A stretch of 64,000 nucleotides of DNA from Struthio camelus (GCF_040807025.1 NC_090964.1:10316214-10380213), one strand, 5' to 3'; counted from the first letter of the stretch, positions 12,231-22,736 are shown. The notes: generated by a model from the letters alone, not told the origin. Translations and numbers: made by a program.

Positions 12231-12286
12231 TGTGAAGTGACTGGCTCTATCACGTGCAGACAGAACAAGATCTGCTCAGCCTGCTG

Positions 12287-12415
12287 CTACACAGGGGTGC
12301 CCTCGCTTTGCTGCGCCTGTTTCTCCTGTTCAGCTCTGGCTCTTGCTCTCGCTCGCCACTCTTGTCTCTGCTTCAGCCTCTCTGGTGCTTTCAGCTTCTG
12401 CGCCTCCTTAAAAAC
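12287..12415 (-). CDS. MRPS15: MRPS15 coding exon 7 (terminal)
   Basis: It encodes VFKEAQKLKAPERLKQRQEW then an Arg/Ala and Gln/Glu-rich tail ending EGTPV and TAG at 12287-12289. It resembles the human VFQETQKLKKRRRALK region; the last part is divergent, as is usual for this tail. Confidence 0.92.
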   Translation of the reverse strand, partial: VFKEAQKLKAPERLKQRQEWRARARARAEQEKQAQQSEGTPV

Positions 12416-15400
12416 CTGCAGGAAGAGCATGAGAAGGTGAGAGAAGGGAAGAGACAAAGTTGGGTGCTGCTATCGGAAGGATCCCACACCGCTGCTGGCT
12501 GTTACAGCTCGGAGCTGGGAGCTCCTGCAGCTGAGGCCAGAAAGCACCCAGCATGGTTCACTCAAGTCGGCTCCTTCCCACGCTCTTCCTTCTGGGACTC
12601 CAAACAGCCCTGGTTTTCGGGCACCATTCTCAGGTACTCTCTTCTGCCCACCCCATCCCTTAGTCACAACTCTAGTGGATTGAAGTTTACTATCTATAAA
12701 CTGAAGGCACTGTCCAGCTTTTTCATTCTATATACAGTTACACCAAGGGATACTGCACATGGCTGTTACGCCAATATCTTTAGAGCAAAAGAGATCAGAC
12801 GCTGGCCATACCCACATTTCTGTTCCCATGGTGCCATCAAATATAATAGCCTCACATATTGGTTTCTCTAATCGGGCTTTGAAGGAAGGCCGTTCTGAGT
12901 CAGTGCACAAATACGTTCCTGAACAAACTAGTAGCACAACTTCAAGTTCTCAAGCAGAGCATATCTGCAGCAGAAGCTTCACGGCCCACTACACACCGTC
13001 TTTTGGGAGCTCTTTGTAGAGCTTGTGTACCACTCTACAGATGTTATCCCTGTCTCCCCAAATTCCAGACACAGCTTAAAATAATTTTTATCTATAGGCC
13101 TTTTCTAATTGTCTTAATTGTGCTCTTCTACAAAAGAGATTTGCTCCGCTCCAGCTCTGTGGCTTTCTCCTTGGATTGCTCCATACCTTGAGGCAGAAAG
13201 CCTTCTTAACGAGCCAGCGCTTGGTGATCCTTCTGGAGTAGGCAGGGGGCAAAGTGTACTGGATATTCAACTGCTTGCAAGTGTTTTCAAAGATATCATA
13301 GCGGACACGGCGAAGATATGCAAGGAGTTTCTTCCGGCGATCTATATCCATCAGCATGCAACGACGATTTTTTTTATCCTGCAAAGGACTTAACGTTCAC
13401 TAGACTGCAGATAAATTGTACTTCTATTCCAATAAATTACTTAAAATGACCCAGATCATGGCTAAAAGGAAACAATCAGATTAAAGACAGTATCTTAGAA
13501 CAATTGCAGATATTGCAAGCACTTTAGGTCATTACAAGAAGATTTAATTTACTTTTCATTGGAATTGCTTTTTTATGTTTTGCATTTCTCCTTCCTCCCT
13601 CAACCCCAAAGACTATTTTCAACTAGTATGCAGGTTCAAGTGACACATTTTTCCCTCTCAATTTCACTTTCACTTTCCCCTCTGCTGGCAAAAGCCACAA
13701 TGGCTAGGAGGAAAAGACTATAGGGAAGGCCTACTGGCTAAAAACTGTGCTTGTAAATCTCCTCCCTATCCTTTACAAGCAATTCTCATAAGCAGCAGGC
13801 TTGATCCAAGTAATTTCAAAAGGTCTCTTGCTGCTGAAACATTTGGTAGAACTTCTGCCTTCCTAAAACTGAATTCTATTCTGGTTTACCGTTCACGCTT
13901 TTGTAAGTAACAAATAATTATGAAGTTTTTCAAATATACTTCAATAACACATTTTCCACCTTTTTCAACTGCATTAAGAACCTTTAAGATATTTTGTTCA
14001 TAAGCTCATAGGTTGTGATGTTTCTCATTTGGGCTTTCAACCCCAGTAACTTTAGGTAAGAAACTGGTCATCACGACATCAATACAGTCATCTGCTAAAC
14101 ATGTTCACAGGCAGAACAGAGTGAGAATACAGCGGAAGTGCTCGCATTAATTATGTTGAAAACTAAGCAATGAAACCATATCTGCAACAAGAACAGATTG
14201 AGCAAAACTGTTCCAAGGTATTTGTCCAGCCATTTCCACCAAGCCAGTAACAAAAAGAACACATTCCATTTTTCAGTTGTGACTGAGCCAGCAACTTAGC
14301 CTGGCGGGAGGAAACATTTACAGCTATTTTACAAACCAATTTAGTTTCACCGCCCCCCCTCCCCCCCCATACCCAGAGTTAAAATCCTCTAAACTCAGAA
14401 AACAACCTGCACAGCTGCTGTCTCAGACTTGTAGGCTCAGATTACCGATACCTTGGGATGCTTCTGAAGATGTTCCTCATAAGTGCGAATCTTGGCAGTC
14501 AACATAGCAACTATAAAGGACAGACATAAGAAACTGCATGAAAGCAGCAGCTTTCTAGCGTGAGACTAAGTATCGTGTGCATTCCACTTCAAATTGCCCT
14601 TTAAGGACCGCTGTCTTTATGGATGCCCATTGCACCACAGCAAGTTATTACTGCACAGCCTTCTAAATAAATGCAAAACAAACTGTAAAATATAAACTAC
14701 ATAAACCCAAGTGAGAACTATTTCTGCAAAGATGCTTAATTAGTGTTTACAATTTTAACAACAGATCATATGAATTTATCCCTAAAATGCCTCTCGCCTC
14801 ACTTAATTACCAGTGACTTTACATGCATTTCACTTCACTTCATTTAAGCTTTGGAGGAACAGACACAACTTACACGAGTTCCTTTCTAACAGCAGCATCA
14901 AGCTACATTTAAATTTTTTCGTAATTTCATACTACTTGGAGAAAGACGCTAGTGGCAGCCTGAGAAACTGAAGGCCTTTTATTCATGAGAAAGGAGTGCA
15001 CCTGGGTCAAGGGCGATAAGGGCTTCACCCCTGCACTGTCCCTACACTGTGCTTCAGCCAGAGCTCACTCATGGAGAGGGGATTTCCGTTTCCATGGCTA
15101 AACTTGATATTTCACTTTTGTACTGAAGGCAGTACAACGGTTCACGTCACATGAGCACCTCAAGCAGGATAGATAAAGCACATGCTGCCTTTGGAGATGG
15201 ATACAGAGCAGGGATTTGGAAAGCAGCCTAGGAGACATTTGTAATAGATATAATTGGAATGGAGTCAATTGTGCCACTAAATTTCTGGTATTTCACATCA
15301 CTTTCTCCAGCCTGAGTTGAGCCTTGCTAAGCATCTCTCTTTTACAGTTGCAGTCACGGGAGGAAAATGCTGCTAAATTATGTGGAGCTTTAGTGTAAGG

Positions 15401-18400
15401 TTAGGTATTTTATGGGGCCGAGGTAAATGAATCTCTCAAAAAATTATAGGAAATACTCTGTCAAGTGAACTCTTCTGCCACAACCTGGCCTCTGGCTCTG
15501 CCACTGTCCTTTACGATTTCAGGGAAGGATTCATATATGGGCAGAAAAAGGTTCTGTTTCCAAATCCAGAAAGTGATTTTTCAACAAATCTCCTGTGATG
15601 CACTTTTCTCTTTGTGCCCCTGCTTCATTCAGATATAGATAGAACATTGCAGGTACAGAAGCCATGGAAACAAAACTAGAAGGTGTACATCACTGTAAAA
15701 GAATTGCAGCAGTATTCTATTTTAGAGAAGCATTACCCTAATCACGTGAAGCAAAGCCACAAAAGATTCTCTTGTGAGAAAGCACTGATAACAGAGGTGG
15801 TTTCACAATATCACATTGAGTAATGCAGTGAGAGGATCATAACATCTTATGTGACTTTCCTCTTCAACACATCTAGGAAAGTCCTTCATTTGTCCTGATA
15901 AATAAACACATACTGAATTCCCCTATTGTGAGCAGGCAGTAACCTGAGATTTTCAGATTTCTTCAGCACTTCTCTAGCCACAGACTCTAAGAAAGTATGT
16001 TCAAACTGCTCCCCCTGCCAGTAAGTACATGCACTCTCTCTGCAACATTCCCAAATCCTGAATAGGTCCTCCAGTGCACGCTGCAGGCTACTTGCCTCCC
16101 AGGTGCTCTCCTGAAAGAGATCCTCCTAACTGATATAGGGAACTTCAAGCGAAGGGGTGGGAATAGCTGAATAAAAGCAATGTCATCTGCCAACAACTTT
16201 CTTCTGCTTCTTTAACTTACTTTGCACCTCAAAGGAGCCATTGTCGTTGGGAGACCTCCTGACCTTCTCCACTAGCTGCTGAGTCTTTATCTTCATCTTC
16301 TCCTTCTGTGGAAAACAGAAAAGAGCTTGTCACTTCCTCAGGAGCATTTCAGGCATGAGACACCCTAGCTCGCTCCCCGAGTGCGCAGATGAAGGCTTTG
16401 TAATTAGTAGCTTTACTCAATGTCTGTCACAAACATGTAAAAAATGCTGCAAAAAAGAACCTATTGCATCCAGGATAGCGCCCACAGCAGAGCATAGCAG
16501 GGAGCAGCACAGAAAAGATCTCAGCAGAAGACAGAATCACCCTCATTTAAGTCAAGAGTACAGCCACATCCCTCTTCCTAAGACTACAGGAGAAGAGGGT
16601 TGAAGAGGCCCTGCCATTCCCATGAATGGAAGACAACCTAGGCTGATCTCACAGAGCAGTTGCCTTTGTTTGTTGCATCTTTTCAAATTTATTTGGCCAG
16701 CAGTAAGATGGGGCAAGATCTTTGTCCTGTCTTTCCGACTTACTGTGTTTTCTCAGCACACGCACACACACGCACCAAAATCATTCGCAGAACGTCTGCT
16801 GTCCCCTGTACTATTTTCTGGAACGTGGGCCAACCATCATCAGTAACATAATGGCGCTGCGTTTCAACCTGTGATTTTCTATTATTTTCTTCTTTCATTT
16901 TAATATGTAATTATTATCATACAGGAGACTTCACTTTATAATAAATTTTAAGAGCATGCAAGACTAAATACCATCATGTATTTCATACTTTGCAGTTACT
17001 TAGCGAAATTTAAAACAAAGTAAATGAAGGACATTTAACCATAGAAGCAAGTCTTACATAGCTGTAGTCACTAAACCTTATAGTTTTTAGGCAAGTAAAA
17101 TGACACTAACCTGGCTTGCCATTTCCAGTGACAATAATCTTTTCACTACATCGTCAACGCTGCAAGAAGGTTATAGAAAGTATATTTAACAATAGAAATA
17201 AAGTTAGTTTTCAGAACAAATTAACTTTTCTCAAAGTTATTCAAGGAACTTCAATTTATTCTATAAATTTAGAGCAACACCCTCATCACCTAAAACAGTC
17301 AGCCATAAGCGATTTCTTGTATTCCTAAGAAAAATCACATCTAAGATCACAGAAGTAGCAATCAGTTTTACTGTTGTGGGAAGCACAGCAGGATTTATTT
17401 AAAATCACGATGAAGGCTTAGCAGTTCCAAAAACAGTATTATGTGCAACCTGGCTGCTGAAAATTAACCCTTGTAAGTAGCCAAGGACACAAGGATTAAT
17501 TTTAAGACTTGCACTTTCAAAGATCTGTGAAAGTCTCATTTATGCCACTTGGGGCTCTCCATGCATCACAAATGAGCAGTTCTGGAATTAAAGCCTAAAA
17601 ACACAAAACCTCTGGGTCCAAATTTCAGAAGCAGCCATTCATTTTGAGTGTTTAACTATATGCTCTCTAGCACCTGATTTCAAGACAGGCATAAAGTATT
17701 TCCACTGATTATGATGCCCGTAGAAGATATGGGCAAGGAGCACTTTTAAGAAGTGGGCTCAGTGCATCTTATGTTAGGTAAACAAAAAGCTAACACATCC
17801 CTCATTAGTGACTGCTTTCGTAAATTTGACATTCAAAACAAATTTGCACTTCTCTGCTAAACTGCATATCAGTGACCACAGAGCATTAATGACGCACTGA
17901 GCAGGCGACAGCTACTGCATATCGTGGTAGCATCCGTCTAAGATACAAAGCTTGGAAGTGAACAGTCATTCCCTTTCCCTACATCATACCTATTTATTAT
18001 TGGTACATTGGCATAATCTTTCTTCAGCATTGTTGGAGGAAGGTCATCTAAATGACTGGGGAAGTCTACAAAGAAAAGATAAACATTTAAGGAACAGAAG
18101 TACTAAGGGAGAGCTCTGAACCATGCCTGCAAACTAGATCAGAGGAAACAAATTGCAAAGAAAATAGACTGGATGCTTCAAAGGATGAACTTAGAGAGCA
18201 GTTCTAAGATCAAGCTAAGATGAGAGGAATTCAGGTAATAAAATGGGGTCCAGGCTCTTGCCTTGAACACTCTGGATTTACAACATGGTGTACAGCCCAG
18301 TGAGATCAGTGATCTCTCTTGCTGAAGACAATTGCTAATTTGCCACATGTTCATGAACTGCTGAATTTTCTGAATAACTTTTGAGCTCATTTGGAATTAT

Positions 18401-20765
18401 TTATAAATCACAGAACTGCAAAAAGGAACCTTAAAAGGGCCCTTGCAAAGTCTCTAGTCCAATCTCCCCTTTGAAGTGGGACTGTCACCATGTTTTTGTC
18501 GAGCCAAGCGTAGCGAATTTCTCCAAATACCCACTCTTCCTGCTGCATTAGGGTACAGCTCTGATAGCCAAGATAAAAACATTTTGAAATGGGGCCTCAT
18601 AATCCAGACGTACCTTTCTTTTTTCTTCTTACAGGCCTGGCATAACATCTGGCTCTCTGAATAAAGGGATTGGAAGCTTGATGGAAGAAAACAAAGATTT
18701 ATCAGACTTGCACATGCTTTTTAGCAATATACTCATTAAGTACCACTAGCTCTATAATAGAAAACTGCCTGATTAGCGTATTTAGATTCAGGGGTGGTCA
18801 CTAGTCAACCTAGGTCTTTTGTCCCACAGGCAGCGTGGAACAGTCCCAGCGTGGTTCTCATCCTGGTGCTAAAACAAACGGGTGAAGCTGTGCCACTCGA
18901 GGGCAATCTGAAACCAAATGATGGGAAGAACAGAGCTAGCAGGAAGAGAGTACAAATGCCTGACCTGCTGCTGAGCAGACAATGTGAGGGTTCCCAGCTG
19001 AACTGTGTTCATTTAAAGGGTTTAAATTGATGGTCTGAACTAATCCAAATAATTTGATGTGCAAGCCGGATGGGTTCCTATAAACCAGTCTGGTGGCAGA
19101 AGAGAGAGGCAGTGAGATCTGGCAATAATCTTTGGTGAGCACACCTTGATACAGACAATAATATTCACCACCAGTCTGAATGGAGCTGTTCTTCAACCTT
19201 TTAAGAGATAACTGTTCTAACTGCTCTTTTGAGACCCTAGCTATGGGAGTCAATACCTGCTTCAGATTATTCACCTGTGCCACAAACACATCTTGAACTG
19301 CAGACTGTTTGCCAGTCCATGTATCTACAAAAGGCATTTGCTGAAAAGGCAACTAGCTAAACTCTGGATTTGTGACACACTAGATTTCCACACGGGCTCC
19401 CAGCGTGCACGCTGTGAATGCTGAGCGCAGGACAGCTCTCCCCGTGGCTCAGTATGCTATCTCATGCTTACTACATGGTAACTGCATGCACAGATGAAAC
19501 TACAGAACTCTAACCCAAACCTTAGCTCAGCTCACATTAACCTCCCTGTGTGCACACGCCATGTGAGCATGCTGTATCTGAGTTATTCTGGTCTCAGATT
19601 CATCTGAGCTGCTTCTGTGTCCCCTCTGTGCTCAGGGCAGAGCCTACATGTATCAGAAGCAGCGTACAGACCAGGGGTGCCAGCAGGCCACCTCCAGTAC
19701 CAAATGTGCACGCCTGGCATCCCTGCCCACAGCGCACTCGGGGCTCACAGGCCCTTCCCCACCACAACCTGCTGGAGCACCAGGCAGCTTGCCCCTCTCT
19801 GAGCAGACAAGGCCTTGCTGGCAGGGCTCGGCCTGCCACAAGGCGAGCTGCTGCCCCCAGCACGGGTGTATGGCCACCTCCACTCCAACTGTCCTCTGCA
19901 TGCCAGCCCACCCCTGCCCCAGGGACACCTCTGTCATTGCCCCAGGTGACCCCAGCTCCCTGCCCCACAGCAGGTCCACCTCCACGGTCACCCCAATGCT
20001 CTGCTCTCCCACCCTGGACACTCCTGCCATGCCCAAGATCACCCTCGCCCTCCCACCCCGGGGCCACCCCTGCCCCTGGTACCGTCACAAACAGCTCCAG
20101 GGGCTTTCCAACAACCAGGATGACCCTGTTCCTACCCCCAGGGTTACCCGAGTCCCTGTCCCTCAGGACTAGTCCAAGCCCCCCCCCCCCAACCCTTTGC
20201 ACCCAGGGCCACCTCGACTCCCTTCCCACCCAAGATGGCACCAGGGCCACCTCACTCCACTGCCCCAGGCTCATCCCAGCTCCTTCCCCCCAGGCATTCC
20301 CCCTGCTCCCTGCCCCCCAGGGACCCCCCCCAGCTCCCTGCCCCCACTCCCTGCCCCCCAGCACTATGACAAGGCCACTCCAGCTCCTGCCCCAGAGTCC
20401 CCCCGGCTCCCTACCCTCAGGACGGCCCCACAGCCACCTCGGTTCCCTCTCCCCCTCCCTCGGCCACTCCTGACCCGCAGGACCGCCTGCTGCCCCCGTC
20501 CTCAGCCCCCCCAGGCCACCCCCGGGCCCTGCTCCCCCCTCCAGCCCCTTCCTCTCCCCCGGAGCCTCCTCTTCCTCCCCCGGGGCCCTCCCGGCCTCGC
20601 CTCCCGCTCGCCCGCCTCACCCGCGCCGCCACGGGCGAGCTCCCAGGCCGCGGCCCCGCCGCGGGCGAGCCCCCGGGCCGCGGCCCCGCCGCCCCCGATG
20701 CCCCGAGCCGCGGCCCCGGGCGGCCCGGCCAGGCAACGGCCCAGCGCCCCGCGCAGCGCCAGCAT
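12287..20765 (-). CDS. MRPS15: MRPS15, mitochondrial ribosomal protein uS15m (7 coding exons, 244 aa)
   Basis: The exons are 20765-20621, 18065-17990, 17159-17111, 16305-16221, 14510-14452, 13378-13187 and 12415-12287. They join in frame to 735 nt (244 codons plus stop). The N-terminus (MLALRGALGRCLAG and onward) is rich in Arg and Ala with no early acidic residues, as in a mitochondrial targeting sequence. VDDVVKRLLSLEMA, the IRTYEEHLQKH stretch and RRKKLLAYLRRVRYDIFE mark the ribosomal S15 fold, which binds small-subunit rRNA. The C-terminal tail is basic and then ends TPV. Human MRPS15 has 257 aa, so the gene is complete. It acts in the mitoribosomal small subunit. The low-complexity targeting exon is the least certain part, but its splice phase fits exon 2 exactly. 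Confidence 0.95.
13187..13378 (-). CDS. MRPS15: MRPS15 coding exon 6
   Basis: This 64-codon exon in phase 0 encodes DKKNRRCMLMDIDRRKKLLA then YLRRVRYDIFENTC and SRRITKRWLVKKAFCLK. It is the rRNA-binding core of the S15 domain. Confidence 0.96.
14350..14369 (+). repeat. C-rich homopolymer tract
   Basis: Two C runs are separated by one T, in MRPS15 intron 5. Confidence 0.85.
14452..14510 (-). CDS. MRPS15: MRPS15 coding exon 5
   Basis: It encodes IAMLTAKIRTYEEHLQKHPK, with the Ile codon split from exon 4. It aligns to human [20 protein letters not shown]. Confidence 0.95.
16221..16305 (-). CDS. MRPS15: MRPS15 coding exon 4
   Basis: It encodes KEKMKIKTQQLVEKVRRSPN then DNGSFEVQ. The acceptor is TTTTCCACAG and the donor GTAAGTTA. 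Confidence 0.94.
17111..17159 (-). CDS. MRPS15: MRPS15 coding exon 3
   Basis: This short exon encodes VDDVVKRLLSLEMASQ, almost identical to the human segment. The preceding Ser codon is split with exon 2. Confidence 0.95.
17990..18065 (-). CDS. MRPS15: MRPS15 coding exon 2
   Basis: It encodes DFPSHLDDLPPTMLKKDYAN then VPIIN. It matches the human DDDPPPSTLLKDYQNVP region. Confidence 0.93.
18395..18560 (-). mobile_element. probable CR1 LINE 3'-end remnant
   Basis: The + strand reads ATCACAGAACTGCAAAAAGG followed by ACCTTAAAAGGG and CTAGTCCAATCTCCCC. This resembles the reverse complement of the avian CR1 3' end, where an ATCATAGAAT stretch is followed by GGACCTTAAAG and CTAGTTCCAACCCCCC. It is diverged and truncated, and its far edge is uncertain. 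It lies in MRPS15 intron 1. Confidence 0.45.
18936..19337 (-). CDS. unidentified 133-aa ORF in MRPS15 intron 1
   Basis: A 134-codon reading frame (first ATG at 19335-19337) lies in DNA of ordinary base composition, where ORFs this long are unusual. The composition is protein-like: hydrophobic and charged residues are mixed, with a helical heptad-like stretch (VNNLKQVLTPIARVSKEQLE) and a Cys pair around YYCLYQGVLTKDYC. An in-frame TAG precedes the frame at 19353-19355, so it is not the open 3' part of a longer exon. I do not recognise the family. It could be a retroelement-derived fragment, part of a processed pseudogene, or chance. Confidence 0.3.
   Translation of the reverse strand: MPFVDTWTGKQSAVQDVFVAQVNNLKQVLTPIARVSKEQLEQLSLKRLKNSSIQTGGEYYCLYQGVLTKDYCQISLPLSSATRLVYRNPSGLHIKLFGLVQTINLNPLNEHSSAGNPHIVCSAAGQAFVLSSC
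19905..20600 (+). repeat. degenerate C-rich minisatellite-like block
   Basis: The strand is pyrimidine-rich with recurring pieces such as CCCCAGG, ACCCCAGCTCC and CTGCCCC at irregular spacing, plus a run of 12 C at 20179-20190. It opens long proline-rich frames that I regard as artefacts. It lies in MRPS15 intron 1. Confidence 0.6.
20621..20765 (-). CDS. MRPS15: MRPS15 coding exon 1 (targeting sequence)
   Basis: It encodes MLALRGALGRCLAG and then a Gly/Ala/Arg-rich stretch to ARGGA, 48 codons plus one base. It is low in complexity and Arg-rich, as expected for a mitochondrial presequence. The donor is GTGAGGCG and the one carried base fits exon 2. Confidence 0.82.
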
Positions 20766-20775
20766 GGCCCCCGCC

Positions 20776-20805
20776 TCACCGCCCCGCCGACGCGGGCGCC
20801 GCCAT
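20776..20805 (-). CDS. 9-codon upstream ORF in the MRPS15 leader
   Basis: It reads MAAPASAGR then TGA, ending 10 nt before the MRPS15 start codon. Its ATG is the one inside the TISU/YY1 element. The element cannot be the main start, because no splice from here keeps the frame of exon 2. It may reduce or tune MRPS15 translation if the transcript starts upstream of it. Confidence 0.5.
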   Translation of the reverse strand: MAAPASAGR

Positions 20806-20808
20806 CTT
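20797..20808 (-). promoter_or_regulatory. TISU / YY1 element
   Basis: The minus strand reads CAAGATGGCGGC, a perfect match to the TISU consensus SAASATGGCGGC, which also contains the YY1 site. Such elements sit just downstream of the start site in housekeeping and mitochondrial genes. Confidence 0.75.
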
Positions 20809-21288
20809 GCCCAGGCGCGGCCGGCCGAGGGCCGAGCGAACGCCGCCGCCGCGCGCCAGCGGCCGAGCGCATCGATGGGCCGCGCGGGGGGGGGGGGCCT
20901 CCGGTCGCCATGGCGCCGAGCTCGGGCCCAGGCGCGGCCTGCGCGGCCCCGGCGGCTCCCCGGGGCCCCCGGCGGCGGCGGCGGCTCCGGGGCCCCCGGC
21001 GGCAGCGGTGCACAGCAGGGGAGCGGCAGGGAGCCCCTCCTGCCCCGCGGGCGCAGCCGCGGCGCGCTTGAACGCCTGAAGCCTCATTTTCGGCGTTTCA
21101 CTGAAATCTGTGTTTTCCCCTTGGCGGCTGCAGCAGCCTCCTGAGCCCGGCCGGGCTGCCCCGGCCAAGCCTTGGGCGCGCAGGGCCCCCGCCGGTCCCC
21201 TCCCTGGGCAGCCGGACAACATCCTGCTCAAAAGCGCCCGGTGCGATGTTCCTCCACCGCCTGAGGGGCCCGGGGGGCCCGGAGCAGG

Positions 21289-21585
21289 ATGGCGTCTGCC
21301 CGGGACGGCGGCCCAGTCCCAGCCCCGCCAGCCTGGGAGTCGTCCGAAGCGCTGCAAGATGAGGCAGCTCCGTTCCCCTCATGGAAGTCAAGGGAAATCC
21401 AGGGGCGTTTGGGTGCCTACATCTCCTCGTCGCTCCGGGACGCAGAGACTTCGGTGCCGCCCTGGCGGTGTGCGGGCGTTTCACAGCTGCGCCTCCACTC
21501 GTGTCCTGCTGCCAGCATCGCGCAGGACACGGGGCTGCAGTTTGTTCGGGGAGCCCTGGCCTTGACGGAGTCTTTCCGAACGTAG
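21289..21585 (+). CDS. candidate divergent small gene, 98 aa, unknown
   Basis: A single-exon ORF starts with a good initiation context (A at -3, G at +4) 524 bp upstream of the MRPS15 start and on the opposite strand. It begins MASARDGGPVPAPPAWESSE and is less biased toward Pro, Arg and Gly than the shadow frames around it. It has three Trp and a mid-region reading REIQGRLGAYISSSLRDAET. An AATAAA follows 53 nt after the TAG stop. No domain is recognised, and ORFs of this length are not rare in GC-rich DNA. The promoter-facing position, the initiation context and the poly(A) signal together are what make it worth listing. Confidence 0.33.
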   Translation: MASARDGGPVPAPPAWESSEALQDEAAPFPSWKSREIQGRLGAYISSSLRDAETSVPPWRCAGVSQLRLHSCPAASIAQDTGLQFVRGALALTESFRT

Positions 21586-21610
21586 TTTGCGGAGAATATC
21601 CCCCCCCCCT

Positions 21611-21616
21611 TTTATT
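21611..21616 (-). terminator. CSF3R poly(A) signal (AATAAA)
   Basis: This is the first AATAAA downstream of the CSF3R stop codon, 598 nt away, followed on the minus strand by a G run as a plausible downstream element. It implies a 3' UTR of about 620 nt. Confidence 0.6.
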
Positions 21617-21637
21617 GTGTGAGCATATGAAAAAGCA

Positions 21638-21643
21638 AATAAA
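21638..21643 (+). terminator. plus-strand AATAAA after the 98-aa ORF
   Basis: A canonical hexamer lies on the plus strand 53 nt after the stop codon of the candidate divergent gene, within the presumed CSF3R 3' UTR. Confidence 0.35.
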
Positions 21644-22214
21644 CAGCATGGAGTGACCTGGGGGTTCCCAAAGTGCAGTGAAATCCCTTAGCTGCCTGGT
21701 GGTGCAGTGGTGCAGGGGCTGGTCTGGCCGGCCCCAGGGCCAGGCAGCTGGACGGGGAGCTTAAATGACTGTTCAGGTAACGTTGTAAGAGGTAGGGAGC
21801 TTTGCAGTCTTAGCTAAGACGCTGCAGGGCTCTTCCCCGCAGCGTAGCGCTGGGACAGCTGCAGCAGAAAGGACACGGCGAGGCTGGTCCCTTCGCACCC
21901 GCAGCAAGGCCTTTGGAGCCTGGTGCTGATCTGCTCATGGGAGCTGGGAAGATGAGCAGGAGGCCAAGTAGGACGTACCCAGGCCTGGCTCTCTGCGGGG
22001 CTGGGAACGCTCTGCTCCGTGTCACATTGCAGGGCACGGGGCGGAGGATGCTCAGCTCCATGTTGGGGCTGCCCTGAGCCTGGGGCACGGCTCAGGCTGC
22101 CTGCAAGGCAGGTCCTTCAGGTCCTGCAGGGAAAGTCCCTTCTGGGAAGGTCCAGGGCTCTGGGCCAGTGGGTGCAGTCATTAGTGCTTGTCGTTGCTTG
22201 GCCTCTGCCCAGAG

Positions 22215-22736
22215 CTAAAATCTCTGGAAGTCATAGAGCTCCTCAGCCCCACTGATCTTCAGGCCCTGTAGCAGGGGGAAGTTGATGAGCGGCTCCTCGA
22301 GGAAGCCCTTGTCCTCCTTGCTGCCCTGGCCGTACAGCCTCTCTGGGGCGACCCCGTGGAACCAGAGGTTCTCGTAGGGCTTGGGGCTGGGGGTGCCATC
22401 AAAAAGCAGAGGCTGGGTGGAGCTGGACCGGAGGTAGAGGCGAGATGGGATGTGCTGCTGGCCCTTGTAACCGTCCCCGACCACCTGCGCATACTGGACT
22501 GTCTCGCCTCCATTTCTGTAGCGCCCCTCACTCCTTTCTGACACGTCTCTGCTGCTGCGGGGTGTGCCAGGTCCATCCTGCTGGACGTAGGACTTGGGCA
22601 TGTCTGGGAAGCCACTGGTGGTTTCTGCCACGGGATCCTTGCCCCACAGCTGTTTCCCTGCTACCCTTTCCAGCACTGTGATGGTAGAAATGGGCGCCAG
22701 GCCGGGTTCCCTCACGCCAGGGACCTGCAGAGGCTC
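22215..22736 (-). CDS. CSF3R: CSF3R exon 15, cytoplasmic signalling tail
   Basis: It encodes residues 680-852. It contains KSYVQQD (a YxxQ STAT3-type site), VQYAQV, RLYLRS and KPYENLWF, matching the four human tail tyrosines 704, 729, 744 and 764. PLINFPLLQGLKISGAEEL near the end matches the human C-terminus. TAG is at 22215-22217. Confidence 0.96.
   Translation of the reverse strand, partial: EPLQVPGVREPGLAPISTITVLERVAGKQLWGKDPVAETTSGFPDMPKSYVQQDGPGTPRSSRDVSERSEGRYRNGGETVQYAQVVGDGYKGQQHIPSRLYLRSSSTQPLLFDGTPSPKPYENLWFHGVAPERLYGQGSKEDKGFLEEPLINFPLLQGLKISGAEELYDFQRF

Larger units (their letters stand above)
20600..21320. promoter_or_regulatory. MRPS15 CpG-island promoter, possibly bidirectional
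   Basis: CpG-dense DNA spans MRPS15 exon 1 and the 500 bp upstream. It carries a TISU/YY1 element beside the MRPS15 start and, facing the other way, a candidate ORF beginning at 21289. Confidence 0.7.

Noticed and set aside
20930-21070. Short plus-strand ORF with an ideal GCCATGG start
   Set aside because: It is about 46 codons, almost all Arg, Pro, Gly and Ala. The start context alone is not enough.
19550-21144. 307- and 315-codon plus-strand proline-rich ORFs
   Set aside because: They come from the C-rich degenerate repeat and the CpG island. The composition is nearly all Pro, Ser, Ala and Arg, with no domain.
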